Below are positions 36,305-44,856 of a DNA stretch of 64,000 nt, one piece after another. Source of the stretch: Cronobacter malonaticus LMG 23826 (GTDB lineage: Bacteria; Pseudomonadota; Gammaproteobacteria; Enterobacterales; Enterobacteriaceae). Location of the stretch: assembly GCF_001277215.2 (NCBI RefSeq), contig NZ_CP013940.1, forward strand, positions 1,302,001 to 1,366,000. The letters are read 5' to 3'. Position numbers and translations under genes: made by a program. Under the pieces are notes generated by a model. It was not told the DNA's origin, made no database searches, and saw nothing but the letters and a program-made list of their open reading frames with translations. Position 1 is the stretch's first letter, and each line of letters opens with the position of its first letter.

Positions 36305-36735
36305 GGATTACATTGACGAAACTCTTCAGTGACGTTTTCTACGCCAGGCGTTTTAAGAAGCACGCCATTGAGATGAATCACAAATTTGTTATCGTGGCTG
36401 GCATATCCGGCAATTTGGCGACAAATACCCACAGGGACACGAACTGCCATCACTACTTCGGCATCTTCATTAAGCTGAATGCCGATCAGGTAATCGAAAT
36501 CCCAGGAGCGAATTCCGCCTAACTGGGTTTTATTGACTCTGGTTTTGACCTGCAACAGCGTCCCATCGCTTAATCTTACATCGGCGCTTTTATGGGAGTT
36601 TGGCAATAATTCACCCCCATAAAGTTGCTTTACGAGATGTTCACCATAATCACCAGTGACATTACCACCTCGGGCAAAAAATGCCTTTGCAAGCAGCCAC
36701 CGCTTCTCGATACTGCCGATATGCTTCACGTGCAC
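36301..36735 (-). CDS. putative restriction-endonuclease-like fold protein
   Basis: 144 residues. GDYGEHLVKQLYGG, then KSADVRLSDGTLLQVKTRV shows the E ... D ... (Q)xK arrangement of the PD-(D/E)XK superfamily, followed by WDFDYLIGIQL. No specific family recognised; it could be a nuclease or a Holliday-junction-type protein, or be inactive. The start is a GTG with GAGG 8 bases upstream. It lies 46 bases downstream of a small regulator-like gene on the same strand, probably as an operon. Confidence 0.65.
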   Translation of the reverse strand: MHVKHIGSIEKRWLLAKAFFARGGNVTGDYGEHLVKQLYGGELLPNSHKSADVRLSDGTLLQVKTRVNKTQLGGIRSWDFDYLIGIQLNEDAEVVMAVRVPVGICRQIAGYASHDNKFVIHLNGVLLKTPGVENVTEEFRQCNP

Positions 36736-36781
36736 CCATCTAACCTCGTTAACTAAACGTAGATACCGATGATCTTGTTAA

Positions 36782-37027
36782 TCACAGCTTCGAGGTATCA
36801 AGCCCAGCGGCTTTAAGCCGCTCGGTGAGATTCCTCATTTTGCTGAATTCAGTACCAAAACTGGCTTTAAGTCCCACACCCTCGCAAAACTCTTTAGCAG
36901 TGACGTTTTTCAGGTGGTCGGCGTATTTGATCATCTGGAGGTGCATTTCAACCGTTTGACCATTTCGCGGTGCGCTGTTGATGGCTTGCTTAATGTTCTC
37001 GTAGATCTGGGTTTCTGTCATTTGCAT
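36782..37027 (-). CDS. small putative DNA-binding regulator
   Basis: 81 residues, all-helical by pattern. The segment VTAKEFCEGVGLKASFGTEFSKMRNLTERLKAAGL could form a helix-turn-helix. It starts at the first ATG (37027) or the second (37021), the latter with GAGAT upstream. AT-rich palindromes lie immediately upstream (37032-37075), suggesting autoregulation. First gene of a leftward pair with the nuclease-like protein; this may be a controller-effector pair. Confidence 0.6.
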   Translation of the reverse strand: MQMTETQIYENIKQAINSAPRNGQTVEMHLQMIKYADHLKNVTAKEFCEGVGLKASFGTEFSKMRNLTERLKAAGLDTSKL

Positions 37028-37031
37028 ATCT

Positions 37032-37075
37032 CACTTATCAAATTTAGATAAATAATATAAATTAGCTAATTTTGA
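37032..37075. promoter_or_regulatory. nested palindromes upstream of the leftward regulator gene
   Basis: AAATTAGCTAATTT (37059-37072) is a perfect palindrome. It lies within a larger dyad TTATCAAAT ... ATTTTGATAA spanning the promoter of the gene at 36782. Fits an autorepressor site. Confidence 0.5.
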
Positions 37076-37103
37076 TAATCAAGGGGTTTTGTCATACAGA
37101 TAT

Positions 37104-37137
37104 GGGGTACAAACTGAGGTATAAGGTGGGGTACAGC
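37104..37137. repeat. GGGGTACA repeats at the right end of the element
   Basis: GGGGTACA at 37104-37111 and 37128-37135. The stretch GGGGTACAAACTGAGG is identical to the one at 26952-26967 near the left end. Possible integrase arm sites. Confidence 0.45.
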
Positions 37138-37223
37138 GCGAAGAAGCGATAACCGGAAGGGCGGGCTTGCAACAGCAAGCAACTTACCCTAAGCTGGCAA
37201 AAAGTATAGAGATTCAATCTTCA

Positions 37224-37303
37224 TGACTCGGGGTGCCCCATCACTGATGGGCTGAGAAATACCCGTACCACCTGATCTGGATAATGCCAGCGTAGGGAAG
37301 TCA
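37224..37303 (+). promoter_or_regulatory. TPP riboswitch of thiM (chimeric right copy)
   Basis: Full thi-box: P1 TGACT / AGTCA (37224-37228 and 37299-37303), CTGAGA, ACCCGTA, and GCCAGCGTAGGG. The P3 arm reads CCATC ... GATGG instead of CCTTC ... GAAGG in the left copy, a paired change that keeps the helix. When thiamine pyrophosphate binds, thiM expression should fall. Everything up to the 28-bp repeat comes from the element side; the P1 3' strand and expression platform belong to the thiM side. A TATAGA at 37205-37210 is a possible -10 for this transcript. Confidence 0.95.
37270..37297 (+). repeat. right 28-bp direct repeat (attR core)
   Basis: Identical to 27107-27134; followed by AAGTCA, which completes P1 of the thiM riboswitch. 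Confidence 0.88.
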
Positions 37304-37348
37304 GATGCCTGTCCGGTATCCCGTCTTCGCGCCTGGCAGGAGAGAACC

Positions 37349-38146
37349 ATGTCTTCTGACCTGCTTTGCGGCTCAAACGCCGCGCCTGTTGTCACCCAAC
37401 TTCGCCGTCACGCTCCGCTGGTGCACTGCATTACTAACGATGTGGTGCAAAATTTCACTGCCAATGTCCTGCTCGCGCTTGGCGCCTCGCCCGCGATGGT
37501 GGTGGATACTGAAGAAGCCGCGCAGTTCGCGGCCATCGCCGATGCCTTACTCATCAACCTCGGTACGCTCACACACCCGCAGCAGCAGGCGATGCGTGCG
37601 GCCATCGACGGCGCCTGCGCGGCGGGCAAGCCGTGGACGCTCGACCCGGTCGCCGTCGGCGCGCTCACGCTGCGCACGGAATTTGCGCGGGAGATCCTGG
37701 CGCGTCGCCCAGCCGCCATTCGCGGCAACGCCTCGGAAATTCGCGCGCTGGCAGGCGAGAGCGGCGGCGGGCGCGGCGTTGACGCGACCGAAAGCGCGCA
37801 TCAGGCGCGTGAGGCGGCCCGCTTACTGGCGCGCCGCACCGGCGCAGTCGTCGCTGTGACCGGCGAGGTCGATTACATCACCGATGGCGAACGCACGGTC
37901 GCGGTCGAGGGCGGCACCGGGATGTTGACGCGCGTGGTGGGCACCGGCTGTGCGCTCTCGGCGGTCGTCGCTGCCTGCTGCGCGCTGCCGGGCGACCGTC
38001 TGGAGAATGTCGCAACGGCCTGCTGGCTGATGAAGCGGGCGGGCGAACAGGCGCTGACCGTCTCCCGTGGCCCCGGCAGTTTCGCCAGCGCGTTGCTGGA
38101 TAATCTGCATGCGCAGGCGTTCGGAGGTGCTCATGAAACGCATTAA
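37349..38146 (+). CDS. thiM: hydroxyethylthiazole kinase
   Basis: 265-residue salvage enzyme that phosphorylates 4-methyl-5-hydroxyethylthiazole for thiamine synthesis. The family blocks [46 protein letters not shown] and [12 protein letters not shown] (anion hole and catalytic Cys) are all present. AGGAG is 8 bases before the ATG. It lies directly behind the TPP riboswitch and overlaps thiD by 14 bases. Confidence 0.97.
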   Translation: MSSDLLCGSNAAPVVTQLRRHAPLVHCITNDVVQNFTANVLLALGASPAMVVDTEEAAQFAAIADALLINLGTLTHPQQQAMRAAIDGACAAGKPWTLDPVAVGALTLRTEFAREILARRPAAIRGNASEIRALAGESGGGRGVDATESAHQAREAARLLARRTGAVVAVTGEVDYITDGERTVAVEGGTGMLTRVVGTGCALSAVVAACCALPGDRLENVATACWLMKRAGEQALTVSRGPGSFASALLDNLHAQAFGGAHETH

Positions 38147-38933
38147 CGCGCTCACCATCGCCGGCACCGATCCGAGCGGCGGCGCGGGGATTCAGGCCGA
38201 TCTCAAAACGTTCTCGGCGCTCGGTGCTTACGGCACATCAGTGATTACGGCGCTGGTGGCGCAGAACACCCGCGGCGTGCAGTCGGTCTACCGCATCGAG
38301 CCGTCGTTCGTCGCCGCCCAGCTTGATTCAGTGTTAAGCGATGTGCGCATCGACACCACCAAAATCGGCATGCTGGCGGAAACGGATATCGTCGAGGCCG
38401 TAGCCGAGCGGCTCTCGCACTACCGGGTGCGTAATATCGTGCTGGATACGGTCATGCTCGCGAAAAGCGGCGATCCGCTTCTTAGCCCGTCAGCGGTGCG
38501 CACGCTGCGCGAAAGATTATTGCCGCAGGTGGCGATCATCACGCCGAATTTGCCGGAGGCGGCGGCGCTGCTGGAAACCACGCATGCCCGCAGCGAAACG
38601 GAGATGCGCCAGCAGGGTGAGGCGCTGCTGGCGCTCGGCTGCGGCGCGGTGCTGATGAAAGGCGGGCATCTGGATGACGCCGAAAGCCCCGACTGGCTCT
38701 TTACTCGCGAAGGGGCGACGCGCTTTACCGCTCCGCGTGTCATGACGAAAAATACCCACGGCACCGGCTGCACGCTCTCCAGCGCGCTCGCGGCGCTGCG
38801 CCCGCAGTATCCTGACTGGGTTGAAACAGTGACGGCGGCGAAGGCGTGGCTCACGAAAGCGCTGCAACAGGCGGATAGTCTGGAAGTAGGGGAGGGCATC
38901 GGGCCCGTCCATCATTTTCATGCATGGTGGTGA
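38133..38933 (+). CDS. thiD: bifunctional hydroxymethylpyrimidine kinase / phosphomethylpyrimidine kinase
   Basis: 266-residue ribokinase-fold enzyme making HMP diphosphate for thiamine. [18 protein letters not shown] at the N-terminus and [15 protein letters not shown] with the catalytic Cys near residue 213 are diagnostic. The ATG at 38133 has GGAGG upstream and gives the E. coli length; the frame is open further up inside thiM. It overlaps the thiM end, so the two share the TPP-controlled transcript. Confidence 0.97.
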   Translation: MKRINALTIAGTDPSGGAGIQADLKTFSALGAYGTSVITALVAQNTRGVQSVYRIEPSFVAAQLDSVLSDVRIDTTKIGMLAETDIVEAVAERLSHYRVRNIVLDTVMLAKSGDPLLSPSAVRTLRERLLPQVAIITPNLPEAAALLETTHARSETEMRQQGEALLALGCGAVLMKGGHLDDAESPDWLFTREGATRFTAPRVMTKNTHGTGCTLSSALAALRPQYPDWVETVTAAKAWLTKALQQADSLEVGEGIGPVHHFHAWW

Positions 38934-39080
38934 ACCGTGCCAGCAGAATTAGCTGAAAATGCGCTCAGGTCTGGCAATCTGTGCTAATCAAGTCCAGGCT
39001 AAGAGGGCCCAGCTAAGGCGTGGGTAAGGAATCTTATCGTCCGGCAGGTTACTGCCTGCCGACCATAACGGGAGCGTATG

Positions 39081-40133
39081 ATGACTGATATTGCGCAGTT
39101 GCTCGGCAACGATGCCGATAGCCTGTTACAGCACCGCTGTACGACCATTTCCTCCGACCAGCTCTATCTGCCAGGGCCGGATTATGTCGATCGCGTGATG
39201 ATCGATAATAACCGTCCGCCCGCGGTGCTGCGAAATATGCAGACTCTCTACAACACCGGACGCCTTGCAGGCACCGGCTATCTGTCCATTCTGCCGGTGG
39301 ACCAGGGCGTCGAGCATTCGGCGGGCGCGTCCTTCGCCGCTAATCCGATGTATTTCGACCCGAAAAATATCGTCGAGCTGGCGATTGAGGCGGGCTGTAA
39401 CTGCGTGGCGTCGACCTACGGCGTGCTGGCGTCAGTCTCGCGCCGCTACGCGCACCGCATTCCGTTTCTGGTGAAACTCAATCACAACGAAACGCTCAGC
39501 TACCCTACGCAATATGACCAGACGCTGTACGCGAGTGTCGAGCAGGCGTTCAATATGGGCGCGGTGGCGGTCGGGGCGACTATCTATTTCGGCTCTGAAG
39601 AGTCGCGCCGCCAGATTGAAGAGATCTCCGCCGCGTTTGAGCGCGCGCACGAGCTTGGCATGGTGACGGTGCTGTGGGCGTATCTGCGTAACAGTAATTT
39701 CAAAAAAGATGGCGTGGATTACCACTCCAGCGCCGATTTAACCGGTCAGGCCAACCATCTTGCCGCCACCATCGGCGCGGATATCGTGAAGCAGAAGATG
39801 GCCGAGAATAACGGCGGCTATACCGCGCTGAAGTTCGGCTATACCGATGAGCGCGTGTACAGCAAGCTGACGAGCGATAACCCGATTGATCTGGTGCGCT
39901 ACCAGCTCGCCAACTGCTATATGGGCCGCGCGGGGCTGATTAACTCCGGCGGCGCGTCCGGCGGCGAGGCGGATCTCACCGATGCGGTGCGCACGGCGGT
40001 GATCAACAAGCGCGCAGGCGGTATGGGGCTGATTTTGGGACGCAAGGCGTTTAAGAAAACCATGGCCGACGGCGTGAAGCTGATTAACGCAGTGCAGGAT
40101 GTGTATCTGGACAAGAAAGTGACGATCGCCTGA
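39081..40133 (+). CDS. fbaB: class I fructose-bisphosphate aldolase
   Basis: 350-residue DhnA-type aldolase cleaving fructose 1,6-bisphosphate, used mainly in gluconeogenic growth. It follows E. coli FbaB along its whole length ([46 protein letters not shown] with the Schiff-base Lys region). Two adjacent ATGs (39078 and 39081) exist; the second has GGAG at better spacing and matches the family start [10 protein letters not shown] hairpin (39042-39061) lies in its leader. Confidence 0.96.
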   Translation: MTDIAQLLGNDADSLLQHRCTTISSDQLYLPGPDYVDRVMIDNNRPPAVLRNMQTLYNTGRLAGTGYLSILPVDQGVEHSAGASFAANPMYFDPKNIVELAIEAGCNCVASTYGVLASVSRRYAHRIPFLVKLNHNETLSYPTQYDQTLYASVEQAFNMGAVAVGATIYFGSEESRRQIEEISAAFERAHELGMVTVLWAYLRNSNFKKDGVDYHSSADLTGQANHLAATIGADIVKQKMAENNGGYTALKFGYTDERVYSKLTSDNPIDLVRYQLANCYMGRAGLINSGGASGGEADLTDAVRTAVINKRAGGMGLILGRKAFKKTMADGVKLINAVQDVYLDKKVTIA

Positions 40134-40154
40134 CGGCGGTGGCAGTTACGTATT

Positions 40155-40181
40155 AAAAACGCGCCCGCGGGCGCGTTTTTT
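40155..40181 (+). terminator. intrinsic terminator of fbaB
   Basis: ACGCGCCC-GC-GGGCGCGT flanked by A- and T-runs; may work in both directions. Confidence 0.9.
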
Positions 40182-40196
40182 GTGGGTGGGGTATAT

Positions 40197-40510
40197 GGTG
40201 TGGCGAGGTAAACGGTGGGTGCGCTGCGCTTACCCACCCTACGAAACCACAAAAGCCACCACTGGTGCCGTATGTTTTCCCTTGCGGCTGCCCTCTGGCC
40301 GCGAACGTGACAGAGAGAATCTGCGTTGTGGCGAACGGAACAGGTTACCAGACGTACATATTCCCGGGTTCCACGGTTCACCTGTATTGAACAGGTAATG
40401 CCTTGCATTTGACGGCGGGTGCTGATGGTTGGTGCGCTACGCTTACTCACCCTGGAACGTTTCATACCTTTGCATCACTGGTAGGGCGGGTAAGCGTAGC
40501 GCACCCGCCG
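40197..40510. repeat. diverged copy of the long intergenic repeat
   Basis: Shares blocks with the tandem units at 43.2-44.1 kb: GTGCGCTGCGCTTACCCACC at the edge, TTTCCCTTGCGGCTGCCCTC, AACGTGACAGAGAGAATCTG and TTGAACAGGTAATG. It lacks the long GGGGGC hairpin segment found in the tandem copies. A second GTAGGGCGGGTAAGCG motif follows at about 40481-40510. No gene lies in 40134-40532. Confidence 0.7.
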
Positions 40511-40532
40511 TCCCGCAATGCCATATATTCAT

Positions 40533-41432
40533 TTATTTAAGCAACGGACAATCCGGCGGCAGACGGCAATGCAGCGCACCAGGCTCTACCACAATGCGGA
40601 AATGCTGTCCGCTCAGCGGCTCGCCGTCGAGGTTAAAGGTAATCTCATGCGGCGCAGTTATCTCAAACCAGGCCGACGCGCCGTCGATAATATTCGGGCT
40701 CTCTTCCGGCTGCGTCAGCGTGGTGAACAGCGCGGGCAGCAACTCTTCGCCAGTAAAAATACGCAAATGAAGCAGACCGTCGTTAATCAGCGCCCCCGGA
40801 CACAGCTCCTGACCGCCGCCCGCCTGACGTCCGTTACCGATGCCGATAACCAGCGCGTCGCCCTGCCAGTGAAAATTCTCACCGCGAATTTCGCAGCGAT
40901 CTGCTTTCAGGGCGTCCATACGCATCAGCCCGTGGATCAGATAGGAGACGCCGCCGAGCGCCGCTTTTAGCCGCTCGGGGGTTTCGGTGGTAATGCGCGT
41001 ACCGAAACCGCCCGTCGCCATATTGATAAACCAGGTTTTATCGTTCACGTGCGCAATATCAATCGGCACCGCGCGGCCTTCAATGGCCAGCTTCAGCGCC
41101 AGTTCAATATCGTCCGGCACGGCCGCGCTGGTCGCGAAATCGTTCGCGGTGCCGAGCGGCAGCAGGCCGAGCGCCGGACGTTTTTCCTGCGTGACACAAG
41201 CCAGCGCCGCCGCCACTTCATTAATGGTGCCGTCGCCGCCTGCGGCGATCACCGTTTCCGCGCCCTGATCCGCCGCCTCACTGACATAGCGCGCCGCATC
41301 GCCTTTCTCCCAGGTTACGCGCACCTCTATCGGGTGGCCCTGGTCACGCAGCAGCTTCACGCTGCCGCGCAGGATCTCATTATCAGCGCTTTTACCATTT
41401 AATATCAGAAAAGAACCAGCGGAACGGGACAT
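40533..41432 (-). CDS. yegS: lipid kinase YegS
   Basis: 299-residue member of the diacylglycerol-kinase fold family; E. coli YegS phosphorylates phosphatidylglycerol in vitro. The nucleotide-binding GGDGTINEV (about 65-73) and the [13 protein letters not shown] loop are intact, and [10 protein letters not shown] follows. Length is as in E. coli. Leftward, downstream of cyaR and trhP. Confidence 0.95.
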   Translation of the reverse strand: MSRSAGSFLILNGKSADNEILRGSVKLLRDQGHPIEVRVTWEKGDAARYVSEAADQGAETVIAAGGDGTINEVAAALACVTQEKRPALGLLPLGTANDFATSAAVPDDIELALKLAIEGRAVPIDIAHVNDKTWFINMATGGFGTRITTETPERLKAALGGVSYLIHGLMRMDALKADRCEIRGENFHWQGDALVIGIGNGRQAGGGQELCPGALINDGLLHLRIFTGEELLPALFTTLTQPEESPNIIDGASAWFEITAPHEITFNLDGEPLSGQHFRIVVEPGALHCRLPPDCPLLK

Positions 41433-41510
41433 GAATACACTCCTTTGAATACGGATTCAGAGAGTTTATCGCAGAGTCTGGGGAGTCGCTTAAGAACTGG
41501 CTGAAAGGAC

Positions 41511-41598
41511 AAAAAAATAAGCCTGCGTAAGGGAGATTACGCAGGCTGAAGGAGGTGGTTCCTGGTACAACGGGCATTTATGGATTATGTTTTTCAGC
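41511..41598 (-). ncRNA. cyaR: Hfq-dependent small RNA CyaR
   Basis: About 88 nt on the minus strand beginning GCTGAAAAACATAATCC, with the hallmark loop region ACCAGGAACCACCTCCTT and a terminator of 10-bp arms (41521-41530 and 41537-41546) followed by a T-run. It matches E. coli CyaR closely and has the same position downstream of trhP (yegQ). In E. coli it is Crp-activated and represses ompX, luxS, nadE and others; the CCACCTCCTT segment pairs with target ribosome sites. A TATCAT-type -10 lies just upstream (about 41605-41612) and a TGTGA half-site at about 41634. Confidence 0.93.
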
Positions 41599-41682
41599 GC
41601 CGGGGATGATAACCGCTTTAAACATAACGGTTTGTGATCCCATTCGAAGAAACATTCGCGCGGTAAAAATAACCCCTTTAAA

Positions 41683-43044
41683 TTATTTACCGTGTGGATT
41701 TCTGGTGGTCTGGCCAGAGAAATTACGCATTAACAGCGCATACTCCAGTGCTAAATCCTCAGGAACAGGCATCCAGATGGTATATCCGTCTCCCGGCGCC
41801 ACGTCCATCTTCTCGCCTTTCGCGTTTTCCATATGCTCAAGCGTAAAGCTGACGTTGCCCTGCGGGGTCATCAGCTCCAGGCTGTCGCCGAGGGAAAATT
41901 TGTTTTTCACCGCCACCGCAGCCAGCGCGCCGTTGCGCTCGCCGGTAAATTCGCCGACAAACTGCTGGCGGTCTGAGACCGAGTAGCCATAGTCGTAGTT
42001 TTGATAATCATCGTGGGTGTGACGGCGCAGGAAACCTTCGGTATAGCCGCGATGCGCCAGCCCTTCGAGCGTCTCAAGAAGGCTCGGGTCGAACGGTTTA
42101 CCGGCAGCGGCGTCGTCAATGGCGCGACGGTAAACCTGAGCGGTACGCGCGCAGTAGTAGAATGATTTGGTACGGCCTTCGATTTTCAGCGAATGAACGC
42201 CCATTTTCGTGAGCCGTTCGACGTGCTGAATGGCGCGCAGATCTTTGGAGTTCATGATGTAGGTGCCGTGTTCATCTTCAAACGCGGTCATGTATTCGCC
42301 AGGGCGCTGCGCCTCTTCAATCATAAAGACTTTATCGGTCGGCGCGCCGATGCCGAGCGTCGGCTCGACGGTCTGCACCGGGATAGGCTCATGGATATGT
42401 ACGATATTGCCGATGCTGTCTTCTTTGCCTTCCTGCACTTTATATTCCCAGCGGCAGGCGTTGGTGCAGGTGCCCTGGTTCGGGTCGCGCTTGTTGATGT
42501 AGCCGGAAAGCAGGCAGCGGCCGGAATAGGCCATGCAGAGCGCGCCGTGGACGAAGATTTCAAGCTCCATCTCAGGCACCTGCTCGCGAATTTCTGCAAT
42601 CTCTTCCAGCGACAGCTCGCGGGAGAGAATGACGCGCGTCAGGCCCATCTGCTGCCAGAATTTTACCGTCGCCCAGTTCACCGCGTTGGCCTGCACCGAA
42701 AGATGAATATCCATCTGCGGGAAGTGTTCGCGTACCAGCATGATAAGCCCCGGATCGGACATAATCAGCGCATCCGGGCCCATCTCCACCACGGGTTTGA
42801 GATCGCGGATAAAGGTTTTCAGCTTGGCGTTGTGCGGCGCGATGTTAACCACGACGTAGAATTTTTTGCCAAGCGCATGGGCTTCATTAATGCCGAGCTG
42901 CAAATTCTCGTGGTTGAATTCGTTATTGCGCACACGCAGCGAGTAGCGCGGCTGGCCGGCGTATACGGCGTCGGCACCATAGGCGAAGGCGTAACGCATA
43001 TTTTTCAGCGTTCCCGCAGGCGACAGTAATTCTGGTTTAAACAT
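41683..43044 (-). CDS. trhP: tRNA hydroxylase TrhP (U32 peptidase-like family)
   Basis: 453 residues, formerly YegQ. It makes 5-hydroxyuridine at tRNA wobble position 34 using prephenate-linked chemistry. The U32-family signature EIFVHGALCMAYSGRCLLSG and the Cys-rich QGTCTNACRWEY region (likely Fe-S ligands) are intact. Identical in length to E. coli YegQ and alignable throughout. cyaR follows 3' on the same strand. Confidence 0.96.
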   Translation of the reverse strand: MFKPELLSPAGTLKNMRYAFAYGADAVYAGQPRYSLRVRNNEFNHENLQLGINEAHALGKKFYVVVNIAPHNAKLKTFIRDLKPVVEMGPDALIMSDPGLIMLVREHFPQMDIHLSVQANAVNWATVKFWQQMGLTRVILSRELSLEEIAEIREQVPEMELEIFVHGALCMAYSGRCLLSGYINKRDPNQGTCTNACRWEYKVQEGKEDSIGNIVHIHEPIPVQTVEPTLGIGAPTDKVFMIEEAQRPGEYMTAFEDEHGTYIMNSKDLRAIQHVERLTKMGVHSLKIEGRTKSFYYCARTAQVYRRAIDDAAAGKPFDPSLLETLEGLAHRGYTEGFLRRHTHDDYQNYDYGYSVSDRQQFVGEFTGERNGALAAVAVKNKFSLGDSLELMTPQGNVSFTLEHMENAKGEKMDVAPGDGYTIWMPVPEDLALEYALLMRNFSGQTTRNPHGK

Positions 43045-43246
43045 GATGAACTCGTTCTGATGACAGGTCAGAGCCGCTTCAACGGTGAAGCGGTTGGGGG
43101 CACGTTTACCCCCACGTTAAGGGCGGGAATTGTAGCGCCCGCGGCCCGGGCGTGCAAACCGTTATGGGGAGGCTTGTGGAAGCAAGGCGGGTGCGCTGTG
43201 CTTACCCGCCCAACGAAAACCTGATTCACGTTCTGCGTAGGGTGGG
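43045..43246. other. trhP upstream region and first GGGTAAGCG motif
   Basis: No gene. It contains the presumed trhP promoter and an inverted pair of the GGCGGGTGCGCTGTGCTTACCCGCC type at about 43188-43210, the same edge motif as in the downstream repeats. Confidence 0.5.
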
Positions 43247-44060
43247 TAAGCGCAGCGCACCCACCTGAGGAAAATTAAAAGCCATCGCTAATGCCGGGGT
43301 TCCCTTGTGGCTGCCCTCTGGCCGCGAGCCGGGATGGTTAAGGGGGCGGCGGCGAGCCCCTTAACACGTTCGCGTGAGTAAACGTGACAGAGAGAATCTG
43401 CGTTGTGGCGAACGGAGCCGTTCACCGGTCGCGCATATTCCTGGGTTCCACGGTTCACCCGTATTGAACAGGTAATGCTTTCATCGGGCAGCGGCGTTAA
43501 CGGCCGGTGCGCTTCGCTTACCCGCCCTACGAAACCATAAAACCCAATTCCACCGCCGATGCCGTGTGTTTTCCCTTGCGGCTGCCCTTTGGCCGCGAGC
43601 CGGGATTGTTAAGGGGGCGGCGGCGAGCCCCCTTAACACGTTCGCGTAAATAAACGTGACAGAGAGAATCCACGTTGTGGCGAACGGAACAGATAGCCGG
43701 GCGTGCATATTCCCGGGTTCCACGGTTCACCCGTGTTGAACAGGTAATGCTTTCATCTGGCAGCGGCGCTGACGGCGGGTGCGCTTCGCTTACCCGCCCT
43801 ACGAAACCATAAAACCCAATTCCACCGCCGATGCTGTGTGTTTTCCCTTGCGGCTGCCCTTTGGCCGCGAGCCGGGATTATTAAGGGGGCGGCGGCGAGC
43901 CCCCTTAACACATTCGCGTAAATAAACGTGACAGAGAGAATCCACGTTGTGGCGAACGGAACAGATAGCCGGGCGTGCATATTCCCGGGTTCCACGGTTC
44001 ACCCGTGTTGAACAGGTAATGCTTTCATCGGGCAGCGGCGCTGACGGCGGGTACGCTTCG
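43247..44060. repeat. tandem array of a 272-bp intergenic repeat
   Basis: Units at about 43247-43506 (diverged), 43507-43778 and 43779-44050 (nearly identical, period 272) plus the edge of a fourth at 44051. Each unit holds an edge motif GCTTCGCTTACCC(G/A)CCCTACG, a strong hairpin GTTAAGGGGGC ... GCCCCCTTAAC, the block AACGTGACAGAGAGAATC and the block CCCGGGTTCCACGGTTCACC. The 80-codon minus-strand frames inside are repeat by-products. The array fills the space between trhP and baeR. Confidence 0.85.
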
Positions 44061-44133
44061 CTTACCCACCCTACGAAAAACCGGTTACGTGCAGCGCACC
44101 CGCCATGCAACCCGCACCCGCCAGCGGTTATCT

Positions 44134-44856
44134 CTACACCACCCGGCCGGCGTCGGCTTCCCAGCGGTAGCCCACGCCATACACGGCGCGGATAAACGGC
44201 TGTTCGTCGTCCAGCGCTTCCAGCTTGCGGCGCAGGTTTTTGATATGGCTGTCGATCGTGCGGTCAGTCACCACGCGGTAATCGTCATAAAGATGATTCA
44301 GCAACTGCTCACGTGAAAACACCTTGCCCGGCTCGCCCGAGAGCGTCTTCAGCAGCCGGAACTCGGCTGGCGTCAGATCGAGCGGTTTCTGCCGCCAGCT
44401 CGCCTGGAAACGTCCTTCGTCGATAACCAGCGGGCTTTGGGCATCCTGCGCCTGCAGATCGCGCTGCGGCTTGCAGCGGCGCAAAATGGTTTTCACGCGC
44501 GCCACCACCTCGCGCGGGCTAAACGGCTTGCAGATATAATCATCGGCACCGATCTCAAGCCCCAGCAGGCGGTCTATCTCTTCGATTCTGGCAGTCACCA
44601 TCACAATCGGCACTTCCGAGAAGCGGCGAATTTCACGGCACAGCGTCAGGCCGTCGGTGCCCGGCAACATCAGATCCAACAGGATTAAATCCGGCGGCGT
44701 CTGGCGCACATAGGGTAACACCTGATCGCCATGGTTAATCAGCGTGGGTGCGTAGCTGGCTGCCCGCAGGTAATCCACCAGCAGCGCGCCGAGTTTTGGC
44801 TCATCCTCGACAACCAGAATGCGCGGGGTTTTGTCGTTAATCGGTAACTCTGTCAT
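44134..44856 (-). CDS. baeR: response regulator BaeR
   Basis: 240-residue OmpR-class regulator of the envelope-stress system that activates mdtABCD, acrD and spy. The receiver has phospho-acceptor Asp61 in LILLDLMLP, and the C-terminal winged helix ends [11 protein letters not shown]. It overlaps baeS by 4 bases. It is the last gene of the mdtABCD-baeSR operon, so the regulators are transcribed with their target pump. Confidence 0.97.
   Translation of the reverse strand: MTELPINDKTPRILVVEDEPKLGALLVDYLRAASYAPTLINHGDQVLPYVRQTPPDLILLDLMLPGTDGLTLCREIRRFSEVPIVMVTARIEEIDRLLGLEIGADDYICKPFSPREVVARVKTILRRCKPQRDLQAQDAQSPLVIDEGRFQASWRQKPLDLTPAEFRLLKTLSGEPGKVFSREQLLNHLYDDYRVVTDRTIDSHIKNLRRKLEALDDEQPFIRAVYGVGYRWEADAGRVV

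Larger units (their letters stand above)
27107..37297. mobile_element. integrative element inserted in the thiM TPP riboswitch
   Basis: About 10.2 kb bounded by 28-bp direct repeats, with a tyrosine recombinase gene 85 bases inside the left repeat. It is AT-rich compared with the flanking backbone. Cargo: membrane/ImmA/beta-protein unit, sce7726-like nuclease, serine resolvase, small exported proteins, iteron-like repeats, a plasmid-like small operon and a leftward HTH/nuclease pair. No conjugation or phage structural genes are visible, so it is a non-autonomous or mobilisable element or an integrated plasmid. Confidence 0.85.

Noticed and set aside
38934..39080. Possible Cra site (GCTGAAAATGCGCTCA) upstream of fbaB
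   Set aside because: Only half of the consensus is matched; E. coli knowledge alone is not enough to call it.
41511..41546. Hairpin first read as the trhP terminator
   Set aside because: The upstream sequence is the CyaR sRNA, so this is the sRNA's own terminator.
43481..43995. Two nearly identical 80-codon minus-strand frames (MEPGNMHARLSVP...)
   Set aside because: They lie wholly inside consecutive 272-bp repeat units, lack ribosome sites and exist only because the repeat has few stops in that frame.
43247..44060. Repeat array considered as a CRISPR
   Set aside because: Units are 272 bp and contiguous, without short repeats alternating with unique spacers, and no cas genes are near.
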